Below the pieces are notes generated by a model. The model was not told where the DNA came from. It did no database searches and was given only the letters and a program-made list of their open reading frames with translations. The position numbers and the translations under genes are program-made. This document shows, piece after piece, positions 35,517 through 47,419 of a stretch of DNA of 64,000 bases (positions are counted from its first letter, which is position 1; the number at the start of each line of letters is the position of its first letter). Source of the stretch: Bubalus kerabau (taxonomy: Eukaryota > Chordata > Mammalia > Artiodactyla > Bovidae); NCBI RefSeq assembly GCF_029407905.1, contig NC_073628.1, positions 91,198,501 through 91,262,500 on the forward strand, in the 5' to 3' direction.

Positions 35517-35727
35517 CCTACATGCTCAGTCATGTCTGACTTTTTGAGACCCCATGGACTATAGCCCACCAGGCTCCCCTTCAATGGAATTCTCCAGGCA
35601 AGAATACTGGAGTGGGTGGCCATTTCCTTCTCCAGAGGATCTTCTTGACCCAGGGGTTGAGCCCGAGTCTCTAGCATGTCCTGCATTGGCAGGTGGATTC
35701 TTTACCACTGTGCCACCTGGGAAGCAC
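35517..35727 (-). mobile_element. Bov-tA SINE, minus
   Basis: Complement of the full SINE order, from the 3' GTCAGACATGAC-type end to the 5' CCCAGGTGGC start. CAGTAAACACATG (35504-35516) and CAGTTAAACACAC (from 35728) look like a diverged TSD with one inserted base. Confidence 0.93.
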
Positions 35728-36092
35728 ACAGTTAAACACACACACACGCAAAACACTTCTGGGAAAAATTACCATTGTCATGGATGCTATGAAGATATGT
35801 AATTCACATGTTCTGTGATTTTCCCTCGTGCCTACCATTTTTCTGTTATAGGAAAAGATCTGAAACATTTGCTTCATGTTCTGAAAACTCTCTTTCCTGA
35901 CTTTTTCTCTGTTTAGTAGATGCCTCATTACTGTCCACAGTAACTGCCCCAACTTGGATCCAATCGTGCTTTTTTTTTTTCTAATTACCCTATTTGGACA
36001 TGTCATTGTTCCCATATTTATCACTCTATATTACTTCACCCTGTAGCATTAGGTCAATGGCTCCATTTCAAATGTAACCTATGAGTTTTTTT

Positions 36093-36438
36093 TAATATAA
36101 CTTTTATTTATTTATTTACTTTTGGTTGTTCTAGGTCTTTGTTGTGGCACGGGCTTTTCTCTAGTTGTGAGTGGGGGCTACAGTCTGTTTTGGTGCTCAG
36201 ACTTCTCACTGAGGTGGCTTCTCTTGTTGTGGAGCATGGGCTTTAGGGCACACAGACTTCAGGAGTTGCATCACATGGGCTCAGTAATTGTGGCTCCCAG
36301 GTTCTAGTTGGGCTCAATAGTTGGGGCACGAAGGCTCAGTTGCTCTTCAGTGAGTGGGATCTTCCCGAATCAGGGATCAAACCTGTTTCTCCTACATTGG
36401 CAGGCAGATTCTTATCCACTGAGCCACAAGGGAAGCCC
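36093..36438 (-). mobile_element. CHR-type SINE, minus
   Basis: Begins with a TTTATTTATTTA run (complement of the A-rich tail). It then has the complement of the CHR body (GTTGTGGCACGGGC, GGAGCATGGGCTTTAGGGC, GGGCTCAGTAATTGTGGC) and the tRNA-like head (GGATCAAACCTG, GAGCCACAAGGGAAGCCC). It is older than the Bov-tA copies and shared across cetartiodactyls. Confidence 0.88.
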
Positions 36439-36439
36439 A

Positions 36440-37548
36440 ATATATGATATTCATTGGGTTCTATCAGTGGGAGAGTAGAATACAAAGATCAAAAGCTAGA
36501 AGACAGATTATGATGAAGTAGCCTCCTTGCCAATTATGCATTGTTCTGTTTAAATCAATATTTCCCCCATCTTTTAATTTACACATTCTCAAGCCATAGA
36601 ACATTTTTCTTTGCTTTTCAGATCCATTTTAAGTTCATTGCGTTAGTATTCTCAGGCTAGCTCATCTGGCTTCCATTATTGTTCCTGGCAGTTGATTTTT
36701 GTTGCATTACCACTTTTGTATTCAAGGAACCATGGAATTACAGAGCTGGAAGAGAGCCTAGAAATCATTTACATGAAATGCCTCATTTTATAGATTGAAA
36801 ACTAAAGCTTCTTAGAAGTGATATGATTTGCCCAAGGTCATAGGATTAGCAGAACTGTAACCACTCTGTCGATGGTATCATCCTGACTTCCCTGTCATAG
36901 GAAAATTGCCCATTTTCCTAATAATAATTGCTAATGACAAATGGCCTACCCTGACACTTGCCATCTGACCATTCCTGTTACTGAATCCCCAGGCAGCCAG
37001 GCTCTGATTATCTGAGTAATTTATCTCTTAAAAACTATGGTAGGAAAAAACAGTCTTTTCTTTGTCAAAGACAATCATTCCTTCTGGTTTAAAGGTCATT
37101 ATATAGAGATACAATTCAATAATAAATCCAGTTATATTTACCTTTGGCAGTATACTAATATTGAGGTATGTGCATGTATGATAAAAGAGGAGAGGACTTA
37201 AAACAAAAGTCATATGAGTCAAAATCAAGTGAAATAAATAATATTAATTCTAAGAAGAAGGAATTTTTTCTTGTCCTGTATGATGACCTGGATTAAAGAT
37301 ATATGGGGTTGTTTATTTAAAACATAGTATAAATTCAAGCAAAACCTATCCATTTTCTAAATCTGAAGCAAAACAAAACTGGGATTTCACAAATATCAGA
37401 CCAATCCATGCCATGCATCCGTGTCTCTCATTTTGTTTGAACTCCTAATCAGCACTAAATTGCTACAGATGGCACAAATAATGTCACCCTACAAACATTA
37501 GTTCATCTCGAAATCCATCAGCCCACAGTCCATCTGGTGGAAAAAAAA
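36440..37548. other. No gene; a MIR-like relic near 36730-36865
   Basis: GAATTACAGAGCTGGAAGAGAGCC, CTCATTTTATAGATTG and GATTTGCCCAAGGTCATAGG suggest an old SINE-like relic. The rest is apparently unique. Confidence 0.5.
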
Positions 37549-37549
37549 A

Positions 37550-37755
37550 GAAACCGACATTTACTGAGAACCAACTATGTGTTAAACTCTTTCACGTGTG
37601 TTGTGTTAATGCCCATGATGGTCTTGAGAGGTAGATATTGTTATTCCATTTGCCTTTAAGAGATGATGGAACTGAGATCATACACCTTAAAAATGGTAAA
37701 GCCAGAACTTGAATGTAGATCTGGTTAATCTCTTTTCCTCTACATCGGATTGCCC
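37550..37755 (+). repeat. MIR SINE
   Basis: TTTACTGAGAACCAACTATGTG, GAGGTAGATATTGTTATTCC, then GATGATGGAACTGAG and AAATGGTAAAGCCAGAACTTGAA, in MIR order. Confidence 0.82.
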
Positions 37756-37756
37756 A

Positions 37757-38592
37757 CTCCCAAAAGACCACCAATATACCACAGGATATTCATTTAGCTG
37801 GTGTGTCATCCATTAGCAAATGAAACAAAAGAAGGAAAGGACTCTATGGATACCGAGAAGAATGTCCAAGTGGTTCAGCAGTCTGTGCGAGAAGAAGCAT
37901 CTGCCAGGCGTGGAGGAGAGAGGTCAAGTGGCCCGCTCAAGTGAAGCAGCAAGATAGAGGCTGAGCCAAGGTCTTTTTGTCGGTCTTCACCTTGAGCCTG
38001 GGCAGAACACCAACACCATCACACATGTTTTACATAAGTGCCATTTTTAGGATCAAGGAGCAAGATAGGTAATTGTGGATTTGAAAGAATGGATATGAGT
38101 ATCCATCAATGCCCTGGATTCACTACATCAGTGATCAGTGATGAGGGCATAACCATGACTCCCAAAACTTTTCTTATAAATAAGAGGTATTATTTATGAC
38201 AGCAAAATCTTACACTATCCCAGTCCATATGTCACTTAGCACACCTGGTGTACTAAGGGATTATAGCACTCAGAAACTGCTATTTTTAAAAATGAAGATT
38301 ATTTTTGAGGGAGTATCACCTGTAGGGTTATAGAAATGCTGACAGCCAGCCTTCTTCTCCTTGCCAAGTCTACCCAGATTCATAGATTCACAGTTGGAAG
38401 GGCTTGTACATGTTTTCCTTATTTTCTTCCTTCCTTTACATTCTCTTTACTTTTTTATTTCTTCCTTTCCTCAGTTTTAATTTTTTTAAGTGTTTACTGT
38501 GTGGTAGGTGGTGAATAAACTCAAAGAAGAAAGGGAATCTACCAGAGAGGAGCTAGGCAGATGGGATACAATTATATAAGTAAATAGCTAGT
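37757..38592. other. No gene recognised
   Basis: Apparently unique, with a T/C-rich patch near 38415-38490. Confidence 0.5.
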
Positions 38593-38604
38593 ATTTGCAT
38601 GGTG

Positions 38605-38825
38605 TGTGCCTGCTAAGTCACTTCAGTCATGTCTGACTCTTTGTGACCATATGGGCTGTAGCCCACCAGGCTCCTCTGTCCATGGGATTCTCCAGGCAAG
38701 AGTACTGGAGTGGGTTGCCATGCCTCCTCCAGGGAATTTTCCAGACCCTAGGGATTGAACCACATCTCTCACGTCTCCAGTATTGGCAGACGGATTCTTT
38801 ACCATTAGCACCACCTGAGAAGCTC
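38605..38825 (-). mobile_element. Bov-tA SINE, minus, with TSD
   Basis: Complement of the full Bov-tA order. ATTTGCATGGTG (38593-38604) and ATTTGTATGGTG (38826-38837) form a 12-bp TSD with one mismatch. Confidence 0.95.
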
Positions 38826-39164
38826 ATTTGTATGGTGGTTCCTAGTATCCATATGTTAGGTCTTCTTTGACTCTTTTCATATTTGTCCCTTTCTCTCAAA
38901 TCCTATTATCCCTTCATTTCTTTTTGATTTTTAAATATTTCTACTTTTTCACCTTCAGCTTTTCTAGTGTCATTATATGTTGGTTTTAGCCACTCTTGTG
39001 TTCTTTCTGGTTTAGTTTTCATTTCCAAATGATTTTTACATTTCATTTCAAGTTCTTTCTTAAGTTCTGTAGTCACATTTCTGAGTTAATCTAATTTTCA
39101 TTTAGTCTATAAAAATGCAAATCAGGACAGTTGTTGCTCCTAATGAGTAGTAGAGTTTTGACTG

Positions 39165-39307
39165 AGAAGAATAAAGAAACTTTTTGAGGTGGTAGAAATA
39201 TTCTGTTTTTTTAGTTTGGCTACAAGAGTGTGGCCATTTGTCAAAATTTATTGAGCCTATATACTTGAGACTTGGGTGTTTATTATCTCATAGGTTTTAT
39301 TTCAATA

Positions 39308-39311
<4 letters not shown>
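39165..39311 (+). repeat. Old mammalian L1 3' end
   Basis: GGTGGTAGAAATATTCTG, CAAGAGTGTGGCCATTTGTC, AAAATTTATTGAGCC, then TTATTTCAATAAAG: the order of mammal-wide L1 3' ends. It runs into a CA repeat. Confidence 0.75.

Positions 39312-39338
<27 letters not shown>
39312..39338. repeat. (CA)n microsatellite
   Basis: Uninterrupted AC dinucleotides, probably grown from the tail of the old L1. Confidence 0.95.
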
Positions 39339-39344
39339 GATGTA

Positions 39345-40298
39345 TGTATTAGTTTTAGGAAAAGAGCTTGGCAAAAATCACTCAGGGATGATACTGGCAG
39401 TGTGTTTCCTCAGTACAAGTCATCTGAGCTACACTTCTAATGTTACTTGCCTTTAAGGATTAGGAACCTGAAGATACTGAATGGGGCTTCCATGGAGCTT
39501 AGCTAATACCATAGCATCTGGAGCATCAGTGGAAATGTTCTTTGAGGATTTATTGGTTAGAGGTGCAGAAAGTCCAGTGCCCCTTATTAACTCTTTCATG
39601 GGGCTCCTTTTCAATTGCCCAATGAAAAATTTTATGGAAATTTTATGGAAACTGCTCAGCCCTGATCATCAGAACAGCTCTTTTTCATGTGAATATTCTG
39701 ATTCTGGCCCTCATTGTGAAGAATAGTCTCTTCCCATGGGGCTAAAAAAGCTTTACTGGGATCCCTGCTCTATCAGTGGCTTTTAGTATTGTGATTTCAG
39801 CTAGGCAAACTCACCTATTACATATTACAGTACCAGAAGCTGAGGTACCGGGTGGAGTCCTAGGGAGCCAAGGTCCATGATACTTACTCTCTAGTTGGTT
39901 CTACCAGTTGGATAGATCTTTGCAATCTTGAGTAGATGCTTGAGTTGAGAAGTCCAGCTACTTTTTTTCACAGGCTCTTTGTCTATCCACTAGACCCACA
40001 AATATCTCAGCTGTTTCTCACACTGCCAGCAAGTTACAGAGAAGTTGTAAGACATGCTTGGGAGATAGAGATAGACAGTGAAGAGATACATAGTGAAGCT
40101 GAAATGCCCAACTCATCCTGGTATAAGCAGGACTTTCTCAGTTTTCACACTGAAAATTTTGCATCCCAAGAACATCCTCCTACTAGGTAAAACAAATGAT
40201 TGTTCACCCCAGGTGGCATCCTTTGGGGCTACTGATACTCTAGGAATTGGGACTCCCTATGCTGAATCCTCTCATTAAGCATAGCATCACTGACCTTT
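39345..40298. other. No gene recognised
   Basis: Apparently unique. A short direct duplication (ATTTTATGGAA) occurs near 39630. Confidence 0.5.
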
Positions 40299-40299
40299 T

Positions 40300-40505
40300 T
40301 GTCTGATTATAAAAGTAATACAAACTGTAGAAAATGTTTAAGGAAGAAAAATCACCAATAATATTGCCCTTATACTACATAAACAGTTTTGTACTGTGCT
40401 TTTTCATTTAGCAATATATCATGAAAATTCCTCTTATTTCTAAATGTACATCAGAATATGTTTTTTTTTAATATAGTGTAATTTTAACCATTCCTCTTTG
40501 GTTGA
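40300..40505 (+). repeat. Old L1-like repeat fragment
   Basis: ATTATAAAAGTAATACAAAC, GTAGAAAATGTTTAAGG, then TTTTGTACTGTGC and TTTAGCAATATATCATG match the common old-L1 3' region by recall. Strand is by similarity only. Confidence 0.5.
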
Positions 40506-40509
40506 AATT

Positions 40510-42299
40510 GATTTTATTTTTTCACCCTCTAGTTCCTTTCTACTTTAAACAAATGCTCTGATCAATATCCTTGTATACAAATCTTCTCTGTAATGGTTGG
40601 GCATTATCTTTTGACCCTCACCTTGAATCTGCCTTCTTCTCTTAGCGTAACCAACTGTTGTGATATGCCCTGTTCTGAGGCATTTCCTAGGATGCTGGAC
40701 TTTAAGTGCAAAAACTGGGATAGTCCTAGGAGCATCAGGACAGTTGGTCATAGTACCTTTATCTATCTTTGAAGCTTTAGGCATCTGTATAGATTCAGTA
40801 TTAAGGCATACTAATGGCTTCTAGTTCTGAGCTTAATATCAGGGACTCCATGTTATCTACAGCAGGGGCCTTTGCATCATGTCCAAAGAAGTAACAGAGC
40901 TCTGGGGGGACCAGAGATGGAGGAGCTGGTGCAAATGGGAAGTGTGGATAAGGATCAAGCAGGCAGAATTCCAGGATCACAACTTTTGTTTCAACCTCAG
41001 AAACTCTACTTTCAGTCATTTTACACAAACATTATCTCTGGCCTTCCCAAGAGTCTTGCCAAGTGGGTATTCTCAATCATCATCCAAAAAATTTAGGCTC
41101 AGAGAGATCAAGTGACGGCAGAACCCTATCAAGTAAAACTTCTAGGATTAAAGACCAGGTCTCCTGAAATGCAAAGCTAGAAGTTTTCCATTATCGAGTG
41201 AAAACTGGCTGGAGAGTGACAAGCTGCCTCACTCCATCCTGGATTGGGAGATGGAGTGCTCTGGTGTTTCAGGAACACGATTGATTGTCCTCTAGTTCAA
41301 TATCTCAGTGTTCAGTCTCCCCTGGGGGAGAGAATCAAGTGACAAAGTGTAAGCTCTTCAGGAGTCTTGGTTACTTACAGTGGCACCCTACAGCCTGGGA
41401 CTCTGTCCAGTTGGAAGGCAGAGACACCTCAAGAATTCATCAGAGTGAAATTGAGTCAAACTATTTTATTTAAGTTTGGTCTCTTGGCTTTGTGGGTCAC
41501 ACCCGAGTCCAGGGTTGTCAAGGAGAAATATCACATGGTGTGGTGATGGAAAAGGAAAAATCTAGGGCAGAGTGGAGGTTTGCCTTATAAAAAGTGATTA
41601 TGGGAAAACCAATAGAAGGTCCAAAAGCAATAGAAGGTCCAGGTGTGAGGCACAAAGGGGCATAATAGAATCATTTGTTGAATTTTAGAAACTAACCACA
41701 TCCAAGTACCCTGGGTTACAGGCAACATAGAGCCTTAGCAAGAGGTCAAACCAGACAGTGGCAACATTCTATGTAGATTTGTCCATGCATAGAAACCAGC
41801 CTCAAGCTGGAGCTATGGGAGCCATCCAACCCCAAAGCAAGGACCAGTATGAGCAAGGATAATATGCAGGGCCCTAGTGAGCTTGCCAGTGCTCAAGGAT
41901 AAAATGGAAACCATCCACAAAAACCCAGATATGTGAGTGAGGCTAATGCAGAAAGCCATATGCAATGGCTGTGTAAGGGCTCACATACCTTCCCTGACTA
42001 ACCACACAGAGCCAGGGGCTGGGTGTCAGCCTTGTAGAGGCAACAGAGGTTCCAGAAATCTTGGCAGGGCCACTTGAGTCTCAGTCTTAGAGTAAGATTT
42101 CATTTACCAGACAGTGCTGAAGGAGGCAAGAAGCAAAGGAAAGGGGTGGCGTATGTGTTTAATAAAGAACTGGACTCCGTTCTGTGAGGATTGGCTCAGA
42201 TGCCAAGGTGGGGAATGTGACATAGGAGGAGCCTGATCATGGTGGTCATCAAAGATGCGGCTCCAAATGCTGGATCTGTGGTCACTATTTGTCCAGTTA
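40510..42299. other. No gene recognised; LTR-like signal order on the minus strand near 41460-41615
   Basis: Mostly unrecognised. On the complement an ATTGG (about 41609-41613), a TATAA (about 41585-41591) and an AATAAA (41465-41470) follow one another, as in an LTR. A short direct repeat AATAGAAGGTCCA occurs at about 41611 and 41630. No boundaries were found. Confidence 0.35.
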
Positions 42300-42314
42300 A
42301 GATCCAGACTCCAG

Positions 42315-42672
42315 GGCTTCCCTGGTGGCTCAGTGGTAAAGAATCTGCCTGCTAATGCAGGAGACATGGGTTCCATCCCTGACCTGGGAAGATCCCACAT
42401 GTCATGGAGCAACTAAATCCATGGGCCAAACTATTGAGCCTGCACTCTAGAGTCTGGGACCACAACTACTGAGTTCACGTGTCACAACTACTGAAGCCCC
42501 AGTGCTCTAGAGCCCAAGCTCCACAACAAGAGAAGCCACCACAATGAGAAGCCTGTGCATCGCAACTATAGAGTAGCCCCTACTCTCCGCAACTAGAGAA
42601 AAGCCTGTGCGGCAATGAAGCTATGAAGACTCATCACAGCCAAAAATAAAATAAAGTAAATTATAAAAAAAA
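42315..42672 (+). mobile_element. CHR-type SINE, plus, with TSD
   Basis: Head GGCTTCCCTGGTGGCTCAG, then GGAAGATCCCACATG, the CHR body (CACAACAAGAGAAGCCACC, GCAACTAGAGAAAAGCC) and an A-rich tail. AGATCCAGACTCCAG (42300-42314) and AGATCCGTACTTCAG (42673-42687) are the TSD, 13 of 15 matching. Confidence 0.93.
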
Positions 42673-42739
42673 AGATCCGTACTTCAGGCTACCTCACTTC
42701 TTTGTTAATGGTGTTTAAATTACAAAAAGAAGTTCCAAA

Positions 42740-42960
42740 AGTGAAAAAGTAAGAGCTCATCTTTTCCATAATCTTACTCCACTTATGTAACCAATAAAAT
42801 CAATTTGGTGTATACACTTCCACATATTTCTCCATCTATTTTAACAAAAATGCCACTGTATACATTGCATTCTGCAATTTAATTTTCTCATTTAATATAC
42901 CAGAGACACCTTTTCTATTCATATATATATAGCTAATTTATGATTTCTAATTGAGACATT
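42740..42960. repeat. Possible old L1-like fragment
   Basis: TATACACTTCCACATATTTC, TGCATTCTGCAATTTAATTTTC and CATTTAATATACCAGAGACACC resemble the same old L1 region as at 40300. Weak. Confidence 0.35.
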
Positions 42961-43006
42961 CATTTTCATGGTTTTGATAGTAATAATACACATAGTTTTC
43001 CCAACT

Positions 43007-43323
43007 GGCTTCCCTGGTAGCTCAGTTGGTAAAGAATCCACCTGCAGTGCAGGAGACCCCAGTTCAATTCCTGGATCGGGAAGATCCACTGGACAAGGGA
43101 GGCTACCCAACTTCAGTATTCTTGGGCTTCCCTTGTGGCTCAGCTGGTTAAGAATACCCCTGCAATGCAGGAGACCTAGGTTTGATTCCTGGGCTGGGGA
43201 GAGCCCCTGGAGAAGAGAAAGGCTACCCAGTCCAGTATTCTGGCCTGGAGAATTCCATGGACTGTGTAGTTCCTGGGGTCACAAAGAGTCTGACATGACT
43301 GAGTGACTTTCACTTTCACTTTA
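43007..43323 (+). mobile_element. Tandem Bov-tA SINE (two heads, one 3' end)
   Basis: A partial SINE (43007-43123, ending CAGTATTCTTG) is joined directly to a second complete one (43124-43323). The latter ends GACTGAGTGACTTTCACTTTCACTTT, the known tail of dimeric bovine SINEs. Each unit has its own GATTCAATTCCTGG-type B box. Confidence 0.93.
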
Positions 43324-43329
43324 ACTCTA

Positions 43330-44556
43330 CCATATCAGCATTTGTCCATCCTTTCACATCCGTTTGGCAGGGCCTCTGCAAAACAGTAAAACATCTGATT
43401 CCTCACCTGCATCGTTTAAAAAAATAATGATGGATCTGATTAACAAAGAATGCAATCTAAGCAGAGGGAAGAGGAAGCAGGGAAAGGAGGTGGAAGAGAC
43501 ACGATACAGGGGCTCCAGGTATTTTCGTAGACATATTTATTGCACTTAGGGGTGGTTTCTTGTAGTGGAAAACACATGAATCTGAGGGGAATCAGAAGTC
43601 CTGAATCTGGGTTTCTTGTTGTCACTAGCTTTATCTCTGTTGACCTCAAATCTCGTCTCATTATCTATAGAAAGAGACTGAGTTAGATGATGCCTATGGA
43701 TTCTTAAATTCTGTGGATTACTAAATGCAGATTAAAATTTAGGTGTTAGAGGTATGTTAGAGGTATGTGTGTGTGTGTGTGTATGCAAATGTGCATGTCC
43801 AGGCTATGAAAAAGAAAAAGTAAAGAAGAATGAAAATCTAGAAGTATTAAAGAGAAACAGTAACAAGGAGCACGTACTTAACATTTTTCATATTCTGAAT
43901 TTGAGACTCCAGTTCTTATATAATCAATATTTTTAATGCTCAGAGAAAATGAATCTCTAGATATCAATTTTCATATTGCAATGCAAACAATAAATATTAT
44001 GTCTTTTTAAAAATCTGTCAGCCAAAACAAACAAACAAAAAAATCTGTTGGCCAGACTGCTTAGAGACAGGTAACAATACTTGTATTTGAATATTGTCAG
44101 ACTTGGAGATTTTTTCTCCAAGTTTTTGGGAACAGAGAGGATTTAAGAAGAAGCAATGAGGAATCTGCTTTTAGCATCCTGTTTAAATAATTCCAATAGA
44201 AGAATAAGTTTAGTGAAGACAAGTTTAGGTGAAAAGGAGATTATCACTGGATCCTTCAAGAGTGTGTTCTGAATGAAGTTTCACTGGAGCGAAAAGTTGA
44301 AATGTCAGAAAAAACACATTTTATTTTTTCAAATCCATTATCTGCAAAACCATTGTTCTTAAGCAGTGCTGCTACATTCCTTTGACTGTCATACTGAAGG
44401 ATTGTGTTTCTATTTGATTAATTTTTTTCTTTCAAATAATATATGAGAAATAGTGGGTTGAGAAACTTAGAACCAGTGATGATATTGGTTAAAAGCTTGC
44501 AATAATTTTACTGTTTATTACATTTCTAGATTAGGTTGCACACTTCACTGAAGGAC
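43330..44556. other. No gene recognised; (GT)n near 43767
   Basis: Apparently unique, with a (GT)n of about 18 bases at 43766-43783 and an 8-bp inverted repeat near 44102-44123. Confidence 0.5.
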
Positions 44557-44557
44557 T

Positions 44558-44766
44558 GTTGTTGTTTAATTGCCAAGTTGTGTCCAACTCTTTGCAGCCC
44601 CATGGACTGTAGCCCACCAGTCTCTCCTGTCTGTGGGATTTCCCAGGCAAGAATATTGGAGCCAGTTGCCATTTCCTTCTACAGGGGAACTTCCTGAACC
44701 AGGAATCAAACCTGCGTCTCCTGCATTGGCAGGCAGATTCTATACCACAGAGCCATCAGGAAGCCC
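44558..44766 (-). mobile_element. Bov-tA SINE, minus
   Basis: Complement order: GTTGTTGTTTAATTGCC, AAGTTGTGTCCAACTC, CAGGCAAGAATATTGG, GAACCAGGAATCAAACC, GAGCCATCAGGAAGCCC. Confidence 0.92.
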
Positions 44767-44936
44767 ATACTGAACAACTAGCTTTTCAGTTCAGTTCAGT
44801 CGCTCAGTTGTGTCCAACTCTTCACGACCCCATGGACTGTAGCACGCCAAGCCTCCCTGTCCATCACCAACTCCTGGAGCTTACTCAAACTCATGTCCAT
44901 GGAGTTGGTGATGTCATCCAATCATCTCACCCTGTG

Positions 44937-46094
44937 TCATCCCCTTCTCCTCCCACCTTCAATCTTTCCCAGCATCAGAGTCTTTTCCAGTGAGTCAGAT
45001 CTCTGCATCAGGTGGGCAAAGTATTGGAGTTTCAGCTTCAACATCAGTCCTTCCAATGAATATTCAGGACTGATTTCCTTTAGGATTGACTTGTTGGATC
45101 TCCTTGCTGTCCAAGGGGCTCTCAAGAGTCTTCTTCAATACCACAGTTCAAAAGCATCAGTTCTTCAGCACTCAGCTTTCTTTATAGTTCAATTCTCACA
45201 TCCATACATGACTACTCGAAAAACCATAGCTTTGACTAGATGGACCTTTGTTGGCAAAGTAATGCCTCTGCTTTTTAGTATGCTGTCTAGGGTGGATATT
45301 AGCTTTTCCTCCAAGGAGCAAGCGTCTTTCGATTTCATGGCTGCAGTCACCATTTGCAGTGATTTTGGAGCCCCCCCAAAACAAAGTCTGTCACTGTTTC
45401 CATTATTTTCCCATCTGTTTGCCATGAAGTGATGGGGCTGGATTCCATGATCTTAGTTTTATGAATGTTGAGCTTTAAGCCAGCTTTTTCCCTCTCCTCT
45501 TCCACTTTCATCAAGAGGCTCTTTAGCTCCTCTTCACTTTCTGCCATAAGGGAGGTGTCATCTGCATATCTGAGGTTATTGATATTTCTCCCGGCAATCT
45601 TGATTCCAGCTTGAGCTTCTTCCAGCCCAGCGTTTCTCATGATGTACTCTGCATATAAGTTAGACAAGCAGGGTGACAATATACAGCCTTGATGTACTCC
45701 TTTCCCAATTTGGAACCAGTCTGTTGTTCCATGTCCAGTTCTAACTGTTGCTTCTTGACCTCCATACAGATTTCTCATGAGGCAGGTCAGGTGGTGTGGT
45801 ATTCCCATCTGTTAGAATTTTCCACAGTTTGTTGTGACCCACATAGTCAAAGGCTTTGGCGTAGTCAATAAAGAAGAAGTAGATGTTTTTCTGGAACTCT
45901 CTTGCTTTTTCAATGATCCAATGGATGTTGGCAGTTTGATCTCTGGTTCCTCTGCCTTTTCTAAATCTAGCTTGTACATCTACAAGTTCATAGTTCACAT
46001 ACTGTTGAAGCCTGGCTTGGAGAATTTTGAGCATTACTGTGTTAGCATATGAGATGAGTACAACTGTGTGGTAGTTTGAGCATTTCTTTGGCAT
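44937..46094 (-). pseudogene. BovB RT remnant, several frameshifts
   Basis: Open pieces are 45741-46094 (FRKGRGTRDQTANI through YAKAFDYVGHNK), 45347-45808 (GIPHHLTCL, GCILSPCLSNLYAEYIM, intact YADD, SEEELKSLLMKV), 45189-45425 and 44937-45125. A small deletion near 45809 (EMGIP region) and other indels break the frame. No intact product is possible. Confidence 0.9.
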
Positions 46095-46491
46095 TGCCTT
46101 TCTTTGGGATTGGAATGAAAACAGATCTTTTCCAGTCCTGTGGCCACTGTTAAATTTTCCAAATTTGCTGGCATATTGCCTGCAGCACTTTCACAGCATC
46201 ATCTTTCAGGATTTGAAATAGCTCAACTGGAATTCCATCACCTCCACTAGCTTTGTTCATAGTGATGCTTCCTAAGGCCAACTTGACTTCACATTCCAGG
46301 ATATCTGGCTCTAGGTGAGTGATCACACCATCGTGGTTATCTGGGTTGTGAAGATCTTTTTTGTGTGGTTCTTCTGTGTGTTCTTGCTACCTCTTCTTAA
46401 TATCTTTTGCTTCTGTTAGGCCCATACCATTTCTGTCCTTTATTGTGCCCATCTTTGCATGAAATATTCCCTTGGTATTTCTAATTTTCTT

Positions 46492-46876
46492 TTTTTTTTT
46501 TTTAATTTTATTTTATTTTAAACCTCAAACACTGTATTAGTTTTGCCAAACATCAAAACGAATCCGCCACAGGTATACATGTGTTCCCCATCCTGAACCC
46601 TCCTCCCTCCTGCCTCCCCACACCATTCCTCTGGGTCGTCCCAGTGCACCAGCCCCAAGCATCCAGTATCGTGCATCAAACCTGGACTGGCAACTCATTT
46701 CATACATGATATTACACATGTTTCAATCCCATTCTCCCAAATCTTCCCACCCTCTCCCTCTCCAACAGAGTCCATAAGACTGTTCTATACATCAGTGTCT
46801 CTTTTGCTGTCTCGTACACAGGGTTATTGTTACCATCTTTCTAAATTCCATATATATGCATTAGTATACTGTATTG
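46492..46876 (-). mobile_element. L1 3' end, inverted, inside BovB
   Basis: Poly-T then the complement of the young L1 3' UTR (compare 3300-3660). A perfect 11-bp TSD CTAATTTTCTT lies at 46481-46491 and 46877-46887. Confidence 0.96.
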
Positions 46877-46974
46877 CTAATTTTCTTGAAGAGATCTCTA
46901 GTCTTTTCCATTCTGTTATTTTCCTCTATTTCTTTGCCTTGATCACTGAGGAAATTTCTTATCTCTCCTTGCTT

Positions 46975-47418
46975 TAGCATAAATGTACTCCAGAACCATC
47001 AGTCCAGCTGTTTCCCCACCTTATTTCCCTCTTACAGTACCACTCATCTCCATACACATTTACTTACTTTCTCTTCTCTCTCTCTTCTTTCCTCCGGTCA
47101 TTCTCTCCTTCCTTCATTCATCATTTCCTCCTCTCATTTATTCATTCCATTGAATCAATGATTCCTGAAGGGAACCCCTGGTATATCCCAGGCCCTGTGT
47201 ATGGCACTGAGGATGCCATAGTGGGTGCATGTGATTCCTGCCTTCTAGGAGTCCCCACCCTCATCCTGACCTCTGCTTCACCCTTTTATTTTTATCTTGG
47301 CTTTTGTTTTCCTTTCTTTACACCTCTTTGTCTAAGTTCAGCAGACTCTTGTTCTCTTCTTTAAGCCCTTCAGATCTGTTCTCAAAACCCCCATAAGTTT
47401 GTAACAGGAACAAACACC
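46975..47418. other. No gene; possible L2/MIR-age relic near 47100-47270
   Basis: CTCATTTATTCATTCC, CCAGGCCCTGTGTATGGCACTGAGGATGCCATAGTG and CCTGCCTTCTAGGAGTC resemble a common old mammalian repeat. Family not assigned. Confidence 0.4.
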
Positions 47419-47419
47419 A

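Larger units (their letters stand above)
44787..46973 (-). mobile_element. BovB LINE, 5'-truncated, minus, with nested L1
   Basis: The (TTCAG)n start is the complement of the BovB tail. The complement encodes the C-terminus, the RT domain and the linker up to LSDQ-like codons near 46960. It is split at 46491 by an L1 (46492-46876). The native frame has TGA at the complement of 44937-44939 for the conserved Arg. Confidence 0.94.
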
